Below, piece after piece: positions 1-10,329 of a stretch of DNA of 39,028 nucleotides. This DNA is from Dyella silvatica (GTDB taxonomy: Bacteria; Pseudomonadota; Gammaproteobacteria; Xanthomonadales; Rhodanobacteraceae), in the NCBI RefSeq assembly GCF_026283955.1, contig NZ_JAPDPE010000039.1, positions 1-39,028 on the forward strand, written 5' to 3'. Every line of letters starts with the position of its first letter. The stretch's first letter is position 1. Both the position numbers and the translations under genes were made by a program. Below the pieces are notes generated by a model, which was given only the letters and a program-made list of their open reading frames with translations, was not told where the DNA came from and did not search any database.

Positions 1-1
1 C

Positions 2-1861
2 ATTCCGATGATCAGCAAGATCGGCGATAGCTACTACAACCTGTGGCGCGATAAAGAGCACCCCAAGGGCCTGTGGCGGCGTACCTCGCTGGCCGAATAC
101 CGCAAACCTCAGCCGGCGTGGGAAACCGTGATCGATCTCGATGCGCTGTCCAAGGCCGAGAACGAAAACTGGGTGTGGCATAGCGAGCAATGCCTGCGGC
201 CGGACAACCAGCGCTGCCTGATTTTTCTGTCCCGCGGCGGTGCCGATGCCGATGTGGTGCGTGAGTTCGACCTGAAGGACAAGCAGTTCGTCAAAGGTGG
301 CTTCGAACTGCCCGAGGCCAAAAGCAATGTGGCCTGGAAAGATCGCGATCATCTTTACGTGGCTACCGATTTCGGCCCCGGCTCGATGACCACCTCAAGC
401 TATCCGCGCATCGTCAAAGAGTGGCAGCGCGGCACCCCGCTGGCTAGCGCTGTGACGGTGTACGAAGGCAAGAACGACGATATGAGCGTGTCGGCTTTTC
501 GCGACCAGACACCGGGTTTCGAGCGTGATTTCGTCAATCGCCAGCTGGCCTTTTACGACAGCGAAACCTATGTCCGCGGCAAGGACGGCAAACTGATCAA
601 GATCGACGTGCCCAATGACACCAACACCAGTGTCGAGCGCGAATGGATGCTGATCGAGCCACGCAACGACTGGACTGTCGCCGGCAAAACCTATAAATCG
701 GGCTCGCTGCTGGCCACCAAGTTCGACGACTACATGGCCGGCAAGCGGGATATCACCGTTCTGTTCGAACCCACTGAAAGCACCGCGCTGGACGGCTATT
801 CGTGGACCCGCCATCACTTGATTCTCAACGTGATGGAAAACGTGGTGAACAAACTCGAAGTGCTCACCCCGCAAGCGGGCGACTGGAAACGCGAAGGCCT
901 GGGCGGCGCCCCTGAACTGTCCACCATCGCCGCGAAAGGCATCGATGCCGATGACAGCGACGATTACTTTCTCACGGTGAGTGGGTTCCTGCAGCCGACC
1001 ACGCTGTACTACGGCAAGCTGGGCGAAGGCGAACCCACCACGCTGAAGAACAGCCCCAGCTTCTTCGATGCCTCGCGTTATACGGTGAGCCAGCACTTCG
1101 CCACCTCCAAGGACGGCACCCGCGTGCCTTACTTCGAGATCGCCCCAAAAAACCTGCAGGCCAACGGCAAGAATCCGACCTTGCAATACGGCTATGGCGG
1201 CTTCGAGATTTCGCTGCAACCCAGCTATAGCGGCAGCATCGGCCGCGCCTGGCTGGAGCAAGGCGGGGTCTATGTGCTGGCCAATATCCGTGGTGGCGGC
1301 GAATACGGCCCGCGCTGGCACAAGGCGGCACTCAAGGCGAATCGCTTGCGTGCCTACGAAGATTTCGCCGCCGTCTCGGAAGATCTGTTCGCCCGCAAAA
1401 TTACCTCGCCAAAACATCTCGGCGCGATGGGCGGCAGCAATGGCGGTTTGCTGATGGGCAATATGCTCACGCTTTATCCACAGCTGTACGGCGCCATCGT
1501 CAGCCAGGTGGCCTTACTCGACATGCAGCGCTACACCCATCTCTCCGCTGGTGCCTCGTGGATTGCCGAGTACGGCGATCCCGACAAACCGGCTGAATGG
1601 GCCTGGATCAAAACCTTCTCGCCGTATACCAATGCCAAAGCCGGGCAGAAATATCCGCCCGCGCTGTTCACCACTTCAACCCGCGATGACCGCGTCGGGC
1701 CGGTGCACGCACGCAAAATGTACGCAAAACTGACCGACCTGGGTTACGACAGCAGCTTCTACGAGAATATCGAAGGCGGTCACGGCGCGGCGGCGGACAA
1801 CAAACAATCTGCCTTCATGAATGCGCTCGGTTACACCTATCTGTGGGATCACGTGAAGTAA
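2..1861 (+). CDS. Prolyl oligopeptidase family serine peptidase (5' truncated)
   Basis: This is the C-terminal 619 or so residues of an S9-type prolyl oligopeptidase, which cleaves short peptides after proline. The frame is open to the left window edge and family members usually have roughly 680-720 residues, so the true start lies outside; the ATG at 8 is probably internal. Counting from that ATG, the first half looks like the beta-propeller and the second half like the alpha/beta-hydrolase domain. The nucleophile is Ser477 in GGSNGG, the acid lies in the Asp560-Asp561 pair of the TRDDRV motif, and the base is His592 in EGGHG. The GGFEIS and NIRGGGEYG motifs of the family are present. The gene ends at TAA and is followed by an inverted repeat. 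The catalytic domain looks intact. The subfamily (cytosolic or exported) cannot be decided without the N-terminus. Confidence 0.9.
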   Translation: MPMISKIGDSYYNLWRDKEHPKGLWRRTSLAEYRKPQPAWETVIDLDALSKAENENWVWHSEQCLRPDNQRCLIFLSRGGADADVVREFDLKDKQFVKGGFELPEAKSNVAWKDRDHLYVATDFGPGSMTTSSYPRIVKEWQRGTPLASAVTVYEGKNDDMSVSAFRDQTPGFERDFVNRQLAFYDSETYVRGKDGKLIKIDVPNDTNTSVEREWMLIEPRNDWTVAGKTYKSGSLLATKFDDYMAGKRDITVLFEPTESTALDGYSWTRHHLILNVMENVVNKLEVLTPQAGDWKREGLGGAPELSTIAAKGIDADDSDDYFLTVSGFLQPTTLYYGKLGEGEPTTLKNSPSFFDASRYTVSQHFATSKDGTRVPYFEIAPKNLQANGKNPTLQYGYGGFEISLQPSYSGSIGRAWLEQGGVYVLANIRGGGEYGPRWHKAALKANRLRAYEDFAAVSEDLFARKITSPKHLGAMGGSNGGLLMGNMLTLYPQLYGAIVSQVALLDMQRYTHLSAGASWIAEYGDPDKPAEWAWIKTFSPYTNAKAGQKYPPALFTTSTRDDRVGPVHARKMYAKLTDLGYDSSFYENIEGGHGAAADNKQSAFMNALGYTYLWDHVK

Positions 1862-1872
1862 CACTTGCCACC

Positions 1873-1903
1873 GGCTCCCTCTGTGCCTGTTGGAGAGGGA
1901 GCC
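1873..1903 (+). terminator. Perfect 10-bp inverted repeat after the peptidase gene
   Basis: The arms GGCTCCCTCT (1873-1882) and AGAGGGAGCC (1894-1903) are perfectly complementary around an 11-nt loop, starting 12 nt after the stop codon. Only a short run ATTTCCC follows, so it is a weak candidate for an intrinsic terminator; it could also be an mRNA 3'-end stabiliser. It separates the peptidase from the hydroxylase-like gene. Confidence 0.5.
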
Positions 1904-1933
1904 ATTTCCCATGAATCGCCAGCCCTATACCTC

Positions 1934-2770
1934 ATGAAACTGCACACCAAGATCCGCCCTGAACTGCGCGAGTGGATTCTCGCCACAGCCCGTGCCGGCC
2001 ATGGCGTGAACGATCTGCTGCGCTTGATGAAGGAAGCCGGGTACGACCTGGCGCAAAGCCGACGGATGGTGTCCGAGGTGCTGAAGATTCCGATCGCGGC
2101 ACTGACCGCTTCGACGGCCAAGCCATCAGGGCGCCGCCCACGCCATCCCGAGGCCCCCTGGGTCACGGTGGGCGGCCAAACGGTGCGGGTCAGCGTCAGC
2201 GTCGATGCTCCGCCGTTACGCGTCCTGGAAGGTCTGCTGTCGGCACAGGAATGCGCCGCACTGATCGAACTGGCGAAGCCACGCCTGCAGCGCGCGCTTA
2301 CGGTCGATAGCCACGGCCAGCATCAAGTCGACGAAACTCGCACCAGCCAGGGCATGTTTTTTGCGCTGGGTGAATTACCGTTGATCCAGGTCATCGAAAA
2401 ACGCCTTGCCGATCTGTTCGATATGCCGGCCGATCACGGCGAGGGCCTGCAAATACTGAATTATCAGCCCGGCCAGGAATACGAACCGCATTTCGACTGG
2501 TTCGATCCCGCCCAGCCAGGCTATACGGCGATTACCGCCAAAGGCGGCCAGCGCGTGGCCAGCGTGGTGATGTACCTGAACACACCCGAGGAAGGTGGCG
2601 GCACCGGCTTTCCCGCACTGGGCCTGACAGTCACCGCCTGGCGCGGTTCAGCCGTCTATTTCGCCTATGAAAGCGGGGATCAATCTTCGCTGCATGCGGG
2701 TCTGCCGGTATTGCGGGGCGAGAAGTGGATCGCCACCAAATGGCTGCGCGAACGGCCTTTTCGCACCTGA
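1934..2770 (+). CDS. 2OG-Fe(II) oxygenase, prolyl 4-hydroxylase-like
   Basis: A 278-residue protein of the prolyl 4-hydroxylase alpha-subunit-like family, which oxidises a substrate side chain using 2-oxoglutarate, Fe(II) and O2. The C-terminal half holds the double-stranded beta-helix: iron ligands His186 and Asp188 (EPHFDWF), His254 (LHAGLPV) and the 2-oxoglutarate-binding Lys264 (GEKWIATKW). Residues 1-55 form a helical extension before the catalytic domain. The frame opens upstream at a TTG (1865), but that would overlap the inverted repeat; ATG 1934 begins a plausible N-terminus, although its ribosome site is weak. The gene lies between a peptidase and ppa on the same strand. The substrate is unknown; small-molecule or free-proline hydroxylation cannot be excluded. 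Confidence 0.85.
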   Translation: MKLHTKIRPELREWILATARAGHGVNDLLRLMKEAGYDLAQSRRMVSEVLKIPIAALTASTAKPSGRRPRHPEAPWVTVGGQTVRVSVSVDAPPLRVLEGLLSAQECAALIELAKPRLQRALTVDSHGQHQVDETRTSQGMFFALGELPLIQVIEKRLADLFDMPADHGEGLQILNYQPGQEYEPHFDWFDPAQPGYTAITAKGGQRVASVVMYLNTPEEGGGTGFPALGLTVTAWRGSAVYFAYESGDQSSLHAGLPVLRGEKWIATKWLRERPFRT

Positions 2771-2860
2771 ATGGTGATTTGGCGGGTGCCGGCGAGGCGG
2801 CGTTTGCCGTATCCTTGCGCGCTTTACCCCTCCCTTTACTTTCATCTTTAAGGACTACCC

Positions 2861-3397
2861 ATGGGTCTGCATCTCGTCCCCGCCGGCCGTGACGTGCCGA
2901 ACGAAATCAACGTCATCATCGAAATCCCCAAGGATGCCGAGCCGGTCAAGTACGAAGTCGAGAAGCAGAGCGGCGCGATTTTTGTCGATCGCATTCTGTC
3001 GACCCCGATGCGTTACCCGTGCAACTACGGCTATGTGCCGGGCACCCTGGGCGGCGATGGCGATCCGCTGGACGCGTTGGTGATCTTGCCGTTGCCACTG
3101 GTGCCGGGCTCGGTGATCCGTTGCCATCCGGTCGGCATGCTGAAGATGTCCGACGAAGCCGGTGCCGACGAGAAGCTGGTGGTGGTGCCGGTGGCGAAGA
3201 TCTTCGCCGGTTATGCGCACATCAAAGACATCAAGGAAGTTTCCGGCCATTGGCTGGAGCGTATCGGCCACTTCTTCGAGCACTACAAAGATCTGGAAAA
3301 GGGTAAGTGGGTCAAGCTCGAAGGCTGGGTCGGTGCCGATGAGGCCAAGGCTGAAATCGTCGCCGGCATCACTCGCTACACCGCCGATCAGCATTAA
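2861..3397 (+). CDS. ppa: Inorganic pyrophosphatase
   Basis: Family I soluble inorganic pyrophosphatase, which hydrolyses pyrophosphate to two phosphates in the cytosol and so pulls biosynthetic reactions forward. The 178-residue length is normal for bacterial hexameric enzymes. The metal-binding signature DGDPLDALV gives Asp66, Asp68 and Asp71, matching the known catalytic aspartates, and the motif RYPCNYGYVPGTLG precedes it. ATG 2861 is preceded by AAGGA at a good distance. A strong terminator follows the stop codon within about 12 nt, so the gene is probably monocistronic. Nothing is unusual in the sequence. Confidence 0.97.
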   Translation: MGLHLVPAGRDVPNEINVIIEIPKDAEPVKYEVEKQSGAIFVDRILSTPMRYPCNYGYVPGTLGGDGDPLDALVILPLPLVPGSVIRCHPVGMLKMSDEAGADEKLVVVPVAKIFAGYAHIKDIKEVSGHWLERIGHFFEHYKDLEKGKWVKLEGWVGADEAKAEIVAGITRYTADQH

Positions 3398-3408
3398 TTT
3401 GGTTTTTC

Positions 3409-3444
3409 AAAAAACGCGGCGTCCTGAGGACGCCGCGTTTTTTT
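3409..3444. terminator. Bidirectional intrinsic terminator between ppa and the small membrane gene
   Basis: A perfect 10-bp G+C-rich stem (3415-3424 with 3428-3437) has a 3-nt loop and is flanked by six A on the left and seven T on the right, so it fits Rho-independent termination from both strands. It lies 12 nt after ppa (+) and 54 nt after the 68-residue membrane gene (-). Confidence 0.9.
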
Positions 3445-3497
3445 GTGCCTGTCTGCCGCAGGCCTGCGCTGATTACTGCCCTTTGTGAAGACGATGT

Positions 3498-3704
3498 CTA
3501 CGCCAGACTGCGCAGCAAATCGCCGGGGGATATCGGCAGAGCGGCGATATCCGTGAGCGAATCGAATGCATCCGACCCGGTCACCCACCACCACATCACG
3601 ATACATATCAACAACAGCAGCAACGCCATCAGTGTCAACACGCTGCGTAGCAGCGTGTGGCTGGATCGGGCCGGACTCGATTGAGTGGCGGTAACCTGTT
3701 CCAT
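3498..3704 (-). CDS. Small single-pass membrane protein downstream of thiC
   Basis: A 68-residue protein with one predicted transmembrane helix at about residues 20-41 (hydrophobic run ending in three Trp), a short Ser/Thr-rich N-terminus and a C-terminal tail of about 27 residues containing DAFDSLTDIAALP. The frame extends further upstream into thiC, but ATG 3704 has GGAG about 8 nt upstream and gives a compact protein. It lies 73 nt behind thiC on the same strand and before a terminator, so it may be cotranscribed with thiC. I do not recognise a family. It is supported by the ribosome site, clean hydropathy and placement; no function is assigned. Confidence 0.6.
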   Translation of the reverse strand: MEQVTATQSSPARSSHTLLRSVLTLMALLLLLICIVMWWWVTGSDAFDSLTDIAALPISPGDLLRSLA

Positions 3705-3777
3705 CGGATGACTCCATGGGCGGGGGATGAGCAATTCAACGCACGATCCACCCCAATGGCATACAAACGAAGCTGAA

Positions 3778-5848
<2,071 letters not shown>

Positions 5849-5888
5849 ACAAGCGGCTATTCAAGCACGAAGCGGGGTATACGGCTAC

Positions 5889-6539
5889 TCAACGCGGCAG
5901 ATAGGCACGCATGAAGGTGTCGACGCCGTCACGCGCGGTCTGTTCCATCTCCGCGGCATACGACTGCGGGCATTGATCGCAGCCAAACATCCGGCGCAGC
6001 ATCATTTCACCCTTGATCAACGACATGAACTGCACGCTGGCGCGCGCCACATTGGCAATATCGAGCTTGCCGTCGTCGACCGCATGTTGCAGCAGACTTT
6101 CCATCAGGATGTGCGTGCGGGTGGGGCCTTCTTCCCACAGCAATTTGCCGTAACGCGGATTGCCCTGGCGACAATCACTCAAAATGGCGCGAAAAGTGCC
6201 TACATTCTGCGCATCGCAATCGAGATGAATGTGATGCAGGGCAATGCGCAACAACGTGTCGCGCCTGTCGACATGCGGGTCGTATTGATAGGTTTCTTCG
6301 GGAATCAGATCCTGGACACGAGCGCGAATCACTTCGCGAAACAGATTGTCCTTGTCACCGAAATGGCTATAAACAGTGAGCTTGGAGACCCCGGCTTCAG
6401 CGGCGACGGCATCCATGCTGGTACCGGCAAACGCGTTGCGAATAAACAGGGCTTTAGCGGCTTCGAGAATCGCGGCACGCTTCTCCATGTCCTTCGGGCG
6501 TCCGGGCCCTTGAGGCTTGATTTGCGGAGCGATGGTCAT
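5889..6539 (-). CDS. TetR/AcrR family transcriptional regulator
   Basis: A 216-residue TetR-type repressor. The N-terminal DNA-binding domain spans about residues 18-65, with the helix-turn-helix around residues 39-60 (GTSMDAVAAEAGVSKLTVYS followed by HFGDKDNLF). The C-terminal ligand and dimer domain resembles the AefR-like TetR_C type, a judgement by eye. ATG 6539 has AAGG about 8 nt upstream. A sigma-70 promoter is visible 34 nt upstream. The gene reads toward thiC but is separated from it by the riboswitch, so it is probably its own unit. The target is unknown; a 14-bp palindrome lies further upstream and is one candidate operator. Such repressors often control efflux or fatty-acid genes, but nothing here identifies the ligand. 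Confidence 0.9.
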   Translation of the reverse strand: MTIAPQIKPQGPGRPKDMEKRAAILEAAKALFIRNAFAGTSMDAVAAEAGVSKLTVYSHFGDKDNLFREVIRARVQDLIPEETYQYDPHVDRRDTLLRIALHHIHLDCDAQNVGTFRAILSDCRQGNPRYGKLLWEEGPTRTHILMESLLQHAVDDGKLDIANVARASVQFMSLIKGEMMLRRMFGCDQCPQSYAAEMEQTARDGVDTFMRAYLPR

Positions 6540-6572
6540 GCTTACACCTTCACAAATGGCAGAATGCTGTTT

Positions 6573-6601
6573 ATTATACGGCTCGGTTCAATTATTTTCC
6601 A
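6573..6601 (-). promoter_or_regulatory. Sigma-70 type promoter for the TetR gene
   Basis: On the minus strand a consensus -10 box TATAAT (6578-6573) is preceded at exactly 17 nt by TGGAAA (6601-6596), which matches the -35 consensus at four of six positions. The -10 box lies 33 nt before the TetR start codon. It stands out in an AT-rich patch. Confidence 0.55.
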
Positions 6602-6696
6602 TGAAGCTTACTCAAGGCTGTCACGCCTCGTTATTTTGTGGAATTTACCCTTACCCCGTCTGCCAGTTCTACTGAAGGTGCCGTCAGGTGTGTCAT

Positions 6697-6710
6697 GTGT
6701 CCGCGGACAC
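6697..6710. repeat. Perfect 14-bp palindrome GTGTCCGCGGACAC
   Basis: A 14-bp perfect palindrome sits in the 321-nt divergent gap between the TetR gene and the pcm-like gene, 158 nt upstream of the regulator start and about 84 nt upstream of a candidate promoter for the methyltransferase. Its size and symmetry suit a dimeric repressor site, but no second copy was seen. Apart from the two candidate promoters, I see nothing else in this gap. Confidence 0.4.
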
Positions 6711-6793
6711 CGCTTCCCATATGACTTTCGTCAGTTTGGCGCGGTGACTTCCGGCACTTCGTGATGCCTACGCCAAGCCGCAGGCTTATGTCA

Positions 6794-6822
6794 TTGTCGG
6801 AACAGGGCTAAGCACTTATCCT
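6794..6822 (+). promoter_or_regulatory. Candidate promoter for the pcm-like gene
   Basis: TTGTCG (6794-6799) and TATCCT (6817-6822) are separated by 17 nt and each match the sigma-70 consensus at four positions. The -10 box lies 38 nt before the chosen start codon. The evidence is weak, from pattern alone. Confidence 0.3.
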
Positions 6823-6860
6823 TTCTGACCTTTTTACGATTTGTACGGGATGTGAGCGAG

Positions 6861-7520
6861 ATGGCGATGAACTTCGAACAGGCGCGGCAAAACATGGTGG
6901 AAAACCAAGTGCGCCCCTGGGAGGTGCTCGATAGCCGCGTACTCAACGTACTCAGCAGTCTGCGTCGCGAAGATTTCGTCGCCGCCGAGCACCGACAGCT
7001 GGCGTTTACCGACGTGTGCCTGCCGCTGGGCCATGGCGAAGTGATGATGAAGCCGGTCATCGAGGGGCGCGTATTGCAGGCGCTGGACGTCGCCGCGACC
7101 GATCACGTGCTGGAAATCGGCACCGGCTCCGGCTTTCTCACCGCCTGCCTGGCCAGCCTGTCGGCGCACGTCACCAGTATCGATATCCATCCCGACTTCA
7201 TTGCCACCGCAGGCCAGCGCCTGGCCGCGGCGCGGATCAGCAACGTAACACTTGAAGTGGGCGAAGGCGTGGCGGGCTGGCAGCCGGCCGGTCAATTCGA
7301 CGCCATCGCCATCACCGGCGCCGTTCATGAGATTCCACCGCGCTTTCTCAGCTGGTTGCGGCCGGGTGGTCGCCTGCTGGTCGTTCGTGGCGAGTCACCG
7401 GCGCAGCAGGTGCTGTTGTTGACCCACGAGGGCAATGGCCGTTACCACGAAGAGGGGTTGTTCGAAACCGACCTGCCGTATCTTGCACACGCCGAACCCC
7501 CGCGTCGTTTTACTTTTTGA
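6861..7520 (+). CDS. Protein-L-isoaspartate O-methyltransferase family protein
   Basis: A 219-residue class I SAM-dependent methyltransferase of the Pcm (PIMT) family, which methylates L-isoaspartyl residues to begin repair of aged proteins. The SAM-binding motif I is VLEIGTGSGFLTA at about residues 86-98, followed by an acidic motif (VTSIDIHPDF). The N-terminus MNFEQARQNMVENQVRPW is typical of the version found next to tolC in Xanthomonadales. Starts at GTG 6852, ATG 6861 and ATG 6867 are all possible; ATG 6861 or 6867 suits the family better. It precedes tolC by 60 nt on the same strand and may be cotranscribed. It differs from canonical Pcm in motif I (GFLTA instead of GYQAA), so substrate specificity is inferred. 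Confidence 0.85.
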   Translation: MAMNFEQARQNMVENQVRPWEVLDSRVLNVLSSLRREDFVAAEHRQLAFTDVCLPLGHGEVMMKPVIEGRVLQALDVAATDHVLEIGTGSGFLTACLASLSAHVTSIDIHPDFIATAGQRLAAARISNVTLEVGEGVAGWQPAGQFDAIAITGAVHEIPPRFLSWLRPGGRLLVVRGESPAQQVLLLTHEGNGRYHEEGLFETDLPYLAHAEPPRRFTF

Positions 7521-7580
7521 TTCTGGGCAACCTGCCCCTCCCTATTCAATACGATTTGATCTATCCGAATGAGGCAACCC

Positions 7581-8990
7581 ATGCGCTTGAAGCTTCTGAC
7601 CCTTGCCCTGACCCTGGCAGTGCTGCCGCTGTCTGGTCGCAGTGAGGATTTGCTGGATGCATACCGTGAAGCGCGTGCCAACGATCCGGTGCTGGCGCTC
7701 GCCGATGCGCAGCGATTGATCACCTCCGAAAACGTACCGCAGGCACGTGCGCTGTTGTTGCCGAACCTGGCAGGCTCGGTAGCGTTGAACCAGAGCCCCA
7801 GCAGCAGCACCGGTCTTGGTGGCGGCAATAACAACTTTCTGTGCTCGGGTATTAGCGCAGGTAACGGCACCTACGATTGCTTACCATTGCAGGGCAAGGG
7901 CAACGGAGCCGGCGGCGGTCACACGCGCAGCCGTACCATAGGCGCGACCCTGGGCGTGCCGATCGTCAATCTCGCCAACTGGGCCACCCTCTCGGCTACG
8001 CGTTACAGTGCCCGCGCCGGAGACCAAACCTATGATGCCGCCTCGCAGCTGCTGTATGTGCGTGTCACCTCGGCCTATTTCACCGTACTGACCAGCGAAG
8101 ACGCACTGACCTTTTCGAAGGCCAACGAGGATGCCCTCAAGCTCACCTTCGACCAGGCTGACCAGCGCTACAAGGTAGGCCTCTCGGCAATCACCGCTGT
8201 CTACCAGGCCAAGTCGCAGTACGAGCTGGCCAGAGCGCAGACGATTACCGCGCAGAACAACCTGGCAGCCGCCCGCGAAGCGCTGACTCAAATCACCGGT
8301 AAGCCGAGTGAAAATCTGAAGAAGCTGCGCGAAGATCTGCCGATGAATCCACCGTCGCCGGATGATCCGAACCAGTGGGTGCAGGACGCGATCAAGAACA
8401 ACCCGACCATCCTCTCCCAGCAGTTCACCGTGCAGGCAGCAGAGCGCAGCATCAGTGCCGCGCGCGCCGGCCACTTGCCGACATTGAACGGCACCGTGAC
8501 TCGTAGCAAGACATCGTCCTGGTCCGAGAATGGCGGCTCGAGTTCAGGTACCGGCAACGGCAGCTTCGGCAACACCTTCGGCGTGACCTTGTCGATACCG
8601 ATCTTTGAAGGCGGCGCCACGCAGTCGAAAGTACGCCAGGCGATTTATCAGCGCGATGCCGCGCAAGATACGCTGGAATCGAACCGTCGCCAGGTGGTCT
8701 ACAACGTGCTCAACGACTACCGCATCGTGGTCGCCGGCATCGCTCAGGTAGAGGCTGGCAAGGCCGCGGTGGATTCGGGCAAGAAATCAGTCGAGGCAAC
8801 CCGTGCCGGTTTCGATGTAGGCACCCAGACCATGATCGACGTGTTGAATGCGATCCAGGTGCTGACCAACGCCCAGAGCACCTATTCGCAAAACAGGCAT
8901 CAATTCGTGCTATCGCAGCTGCAGCTCAAGCAGGATGCCGGCAGCATCGGCATGAAAGATCTAGAAGCGGTCAACGCCCTGCTGCAGTAA
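7581..8990 (+). CDS. tolC: TolC family outer membrane efflux/secretion channel
   Basis: A 469-residue TolC-type outer membrane protein, the trimeric exit duct used by type I secretion and tripartite drug pumps. A signal peptide covers about residues 1-22 (MRLKLLTLALTLAVLPLSG), and two repeated helical-barrel halves follow. ATG 7581 is preferred over ATG 7569 because GAGG lies 6 nt before it. The first extracellular loop carries a Gly/Asn/Ser-rich insert with two cysteines (LCSG and YDCLP), which could form a disulphide. A second Gly/Ser-rich stretch (WSENGGSSSGTGNGS) marks the matching loop in the second half. It follows the pcm-like gene and is convergent with waaA across a terminator. No inner-membrane pump is nearby. 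Confidence 0.93.
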   Translation: MRLKLLTLALTLAVLPLSGRSEDLLDAYREARANDPVLALADAQRLITSENVPQARALLLPNLAGSVALNQSPSSSTGLGGGNNNFLCSGISAGNGTYDCLPLQGKGNGAGGGHTRSRTIGATLGVPIVNLANWATLSATRYSARAGDQTYDAASQLLYVRVTSAYFTVLTSEDALTFSKANEDALKLTFDQADQRYKVGLSAITAVYQAKSQYELARAQTITAQNNLAAAREALTQITGKPSENLKKLREDLPMNPPSPDDPNQWVQDAIKNNPTILSQQFTVQAAERSISAARAGHLPTLNGTVTRSKTSSWSENGGSSSGTGNGSFGNTFGVTLSIPIFEGGATQSKVRQAIYQRDAAQDTLESNRRQVVYNVLNDYRIVVAGIAQVEAGKAAVDSGKKSVEATRAGFDVGTQTMIDVLNAIQVLTNAQSTYSQNRHQFVLSQLQLKQDAGSIGMKDLEAVNALLQ

Positions 8991-9023
8991 TGGCCGCGCA
9001 CAGCTAAGTTGCCGCGTTAACAG

Positions 9024-9056
9024 CGGCCGGGCCCGCAAAGCCCGGCCGTTTGTTTT
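9024..9056 (+). terminator. Intrinsic terminator of tolC
   Basis: A perfect 9-bp stem CGGCCGGGC/GCCCGGCCG (9024-9032 with 9040-9048) with a 7-nt loop is followed by TTTGTTTT. It lies 34 nt after the tolC stop and just before the end of the convergent waaA gene. Confidence 0.85.
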
Positions 9057-9063
9057 ACAGGGC

Positions 9064-10329
9064 TTACTCCTGCAACTGCTTGTCGATCAGGCCCATCACT
9101 CGCCGCACCGCACCGCGCTCGCTATCGAAAACCACGCGCGCACTAGCGCCCATGCGCTCGCGCCGGGCCGTATCGAGCAACAGCCGCAATACTTCTTTAC
9201 CCAGATCCTCCTTGCCCTTCACTCGCGCACCGCCGCCTTCCCGGATCAGCGTCAGGGTGATCTCTTCGAAATTGAAGGTATGCGGCCCGACCAGCACCGG
9301 CGTGGATAACGCAGCAGGCTCCAGTACGTTGTGGCCGCCAATGGGAATCAAGCTGCCGCCGACAAAGGCCAGATCAGCCGCCGCATAAAACGGCATCAAT
9401 TCGCCCATCGCGTCGATGACGAAAACCTGGTGCGACTCCGAAGGTACGCGGTCAGCACTGCGCGTCGCCACGGAAAAACCCAGGCTGCGCGCAGAATGCT
9501 CGACCATCTTGAAGCGCTCCGGATGACGCGGCGCGATCAGCAACAAGGCATCGGGCAAACGCTTCAGCACTTCAAGATGCGCTTCGAGCACCGGCATCTC
9601 TTCGCCTTCATGCGTGCTGCCGGCAATCCACACCGGCCGCAACCGCCCCCATTGCTGGCGCAACTCCTCGCCCGCAGGCACGGCACCATCGGCCACCGGC
9701 ATATCGAACTTCATATTGCCGCTGACCAGAATCGTGGACGGATCGGCACCCAACAAGTGATAGCGGGCGGCATCGGTACGTGACTGCGCCGCGATCAGGC
9801 ATACGCAGCTCAAGGCCGAACGTACCAGCCCGCCCATCGGCTTGTAGCCGCGCAGCGAGCGCTCCGACAAGCGCGCATTGACAATCATCAAGGGGATACC
9901 GCGTCGGCGACAGGCGAAGTACAGATTCGGCCAGATCTCGGTCTCGACAATAATGGCCAGGCGCGGCCGCACCCGTTGCAGAAAACGCGATACCGCAAAC
10001 GGCAAATCGTATGGCAGATAGACGTGCACCACGCTATCGCCAAACAACTGGCGTACCCGCTCGGAGCCTGTCGGAGTGACCGTGGTCACCACCAGTGGCG
10101 CGTTCGGATAACTGTCGCGCAGTGCCTTGATCAGCGGCTCAGCCGCATTGACCTCGCCCACCGAAACGGCATGCACCCACAAACTGCCAGAAACCGCCGG
10201 TGCGCTGGGAAAGCCAAAACGCTCGCGCCAACGCCGGTGATAGTCGCGATAGCGCACACCGCGCGCCAGCAAGCGCAGCATGATGAAAGGGGTCACCAGG
10301 TACATCGCAAGGGTGTAGAGATAGCGCAA
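9064..10329 (-). CDS. waaA: 3-deoxy-D-manno-octulosonic acid (Kdo) transferase
   Basis: WaaA (KdtA) adds Kdo from CMP-Kdo to lipid IVA at the cytoplasmic face of the inner membrane, the first step of LPS core assembly. The 421-residue length is normal. The N-terminus MRYLYTLAMYLVTPF is a membrane anchor; the motif WVHAVSVGEVNAAEPLI contains the catalytic Glu region, and VETEIWPNLYF and the C-terminal GGSLIPIGGHNVLEPA (donor-binding) are present. The start codon is TTG at 10329, with AGGG about 6-9 nt upstream and an in-frame TAG just before it, so no longer form exists. It is convergent with tolC and divergent from lpxL. Whether it adds one or two Kdo residues cannot be read from the sequence. 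Confidence 0.95.
   Translation of the reverse strand: MRYLYTLAMYLVTPFIMLRLLARGVRYRDYHRRWRERFGFPSAPAVSGSLWVHAVSVGEVNAAEPLIKALRDSYPNAPLVVTTVTPTGSERVRQLFGDSVVHVYLPYDLPFAVSRFLQRVRPRLAIIVETEIWPNLYFACRRRGIPLMIVNARLSERSLRGYKPMGGLVRSALSCVCLIAAQSRTDAARYHLLGADPSTILVSGNMKFDMPVADGAVPAGEELRQQWGRLRPVWIAGSTHEGEEMPVLEAHLEVLKRLPDALLLIAPRHPERFKMVEHSARSLGFSVATRSADRVPSESHQVFVIDAMGELMPFYAAADLAFVGGSLIPIGGHNVLEPAALSTPVLVGPHTFNFEEITLTLIREGGGARVKGKEDLGKEVLRLLLDTARRERMGASARVVFDSERGAVRRVMGLIDKQLQE

Noticed and set aside
395-1417. Long minus-strand open frame (340 codons) opposite the prolyl oligopeptidase gene
   Set aside because: It lies wholly within a gene with complete catalytic motifs, has no family-like content and arises from high-G+C codon bias on the sense strand.
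8-1861. Treating ATG 8 as the true start of the peptidase
   Set aside because: The frame is open to the window edge and the protein is shorter than usual for the family at its N-terminus, so truncation by the window is more likely.
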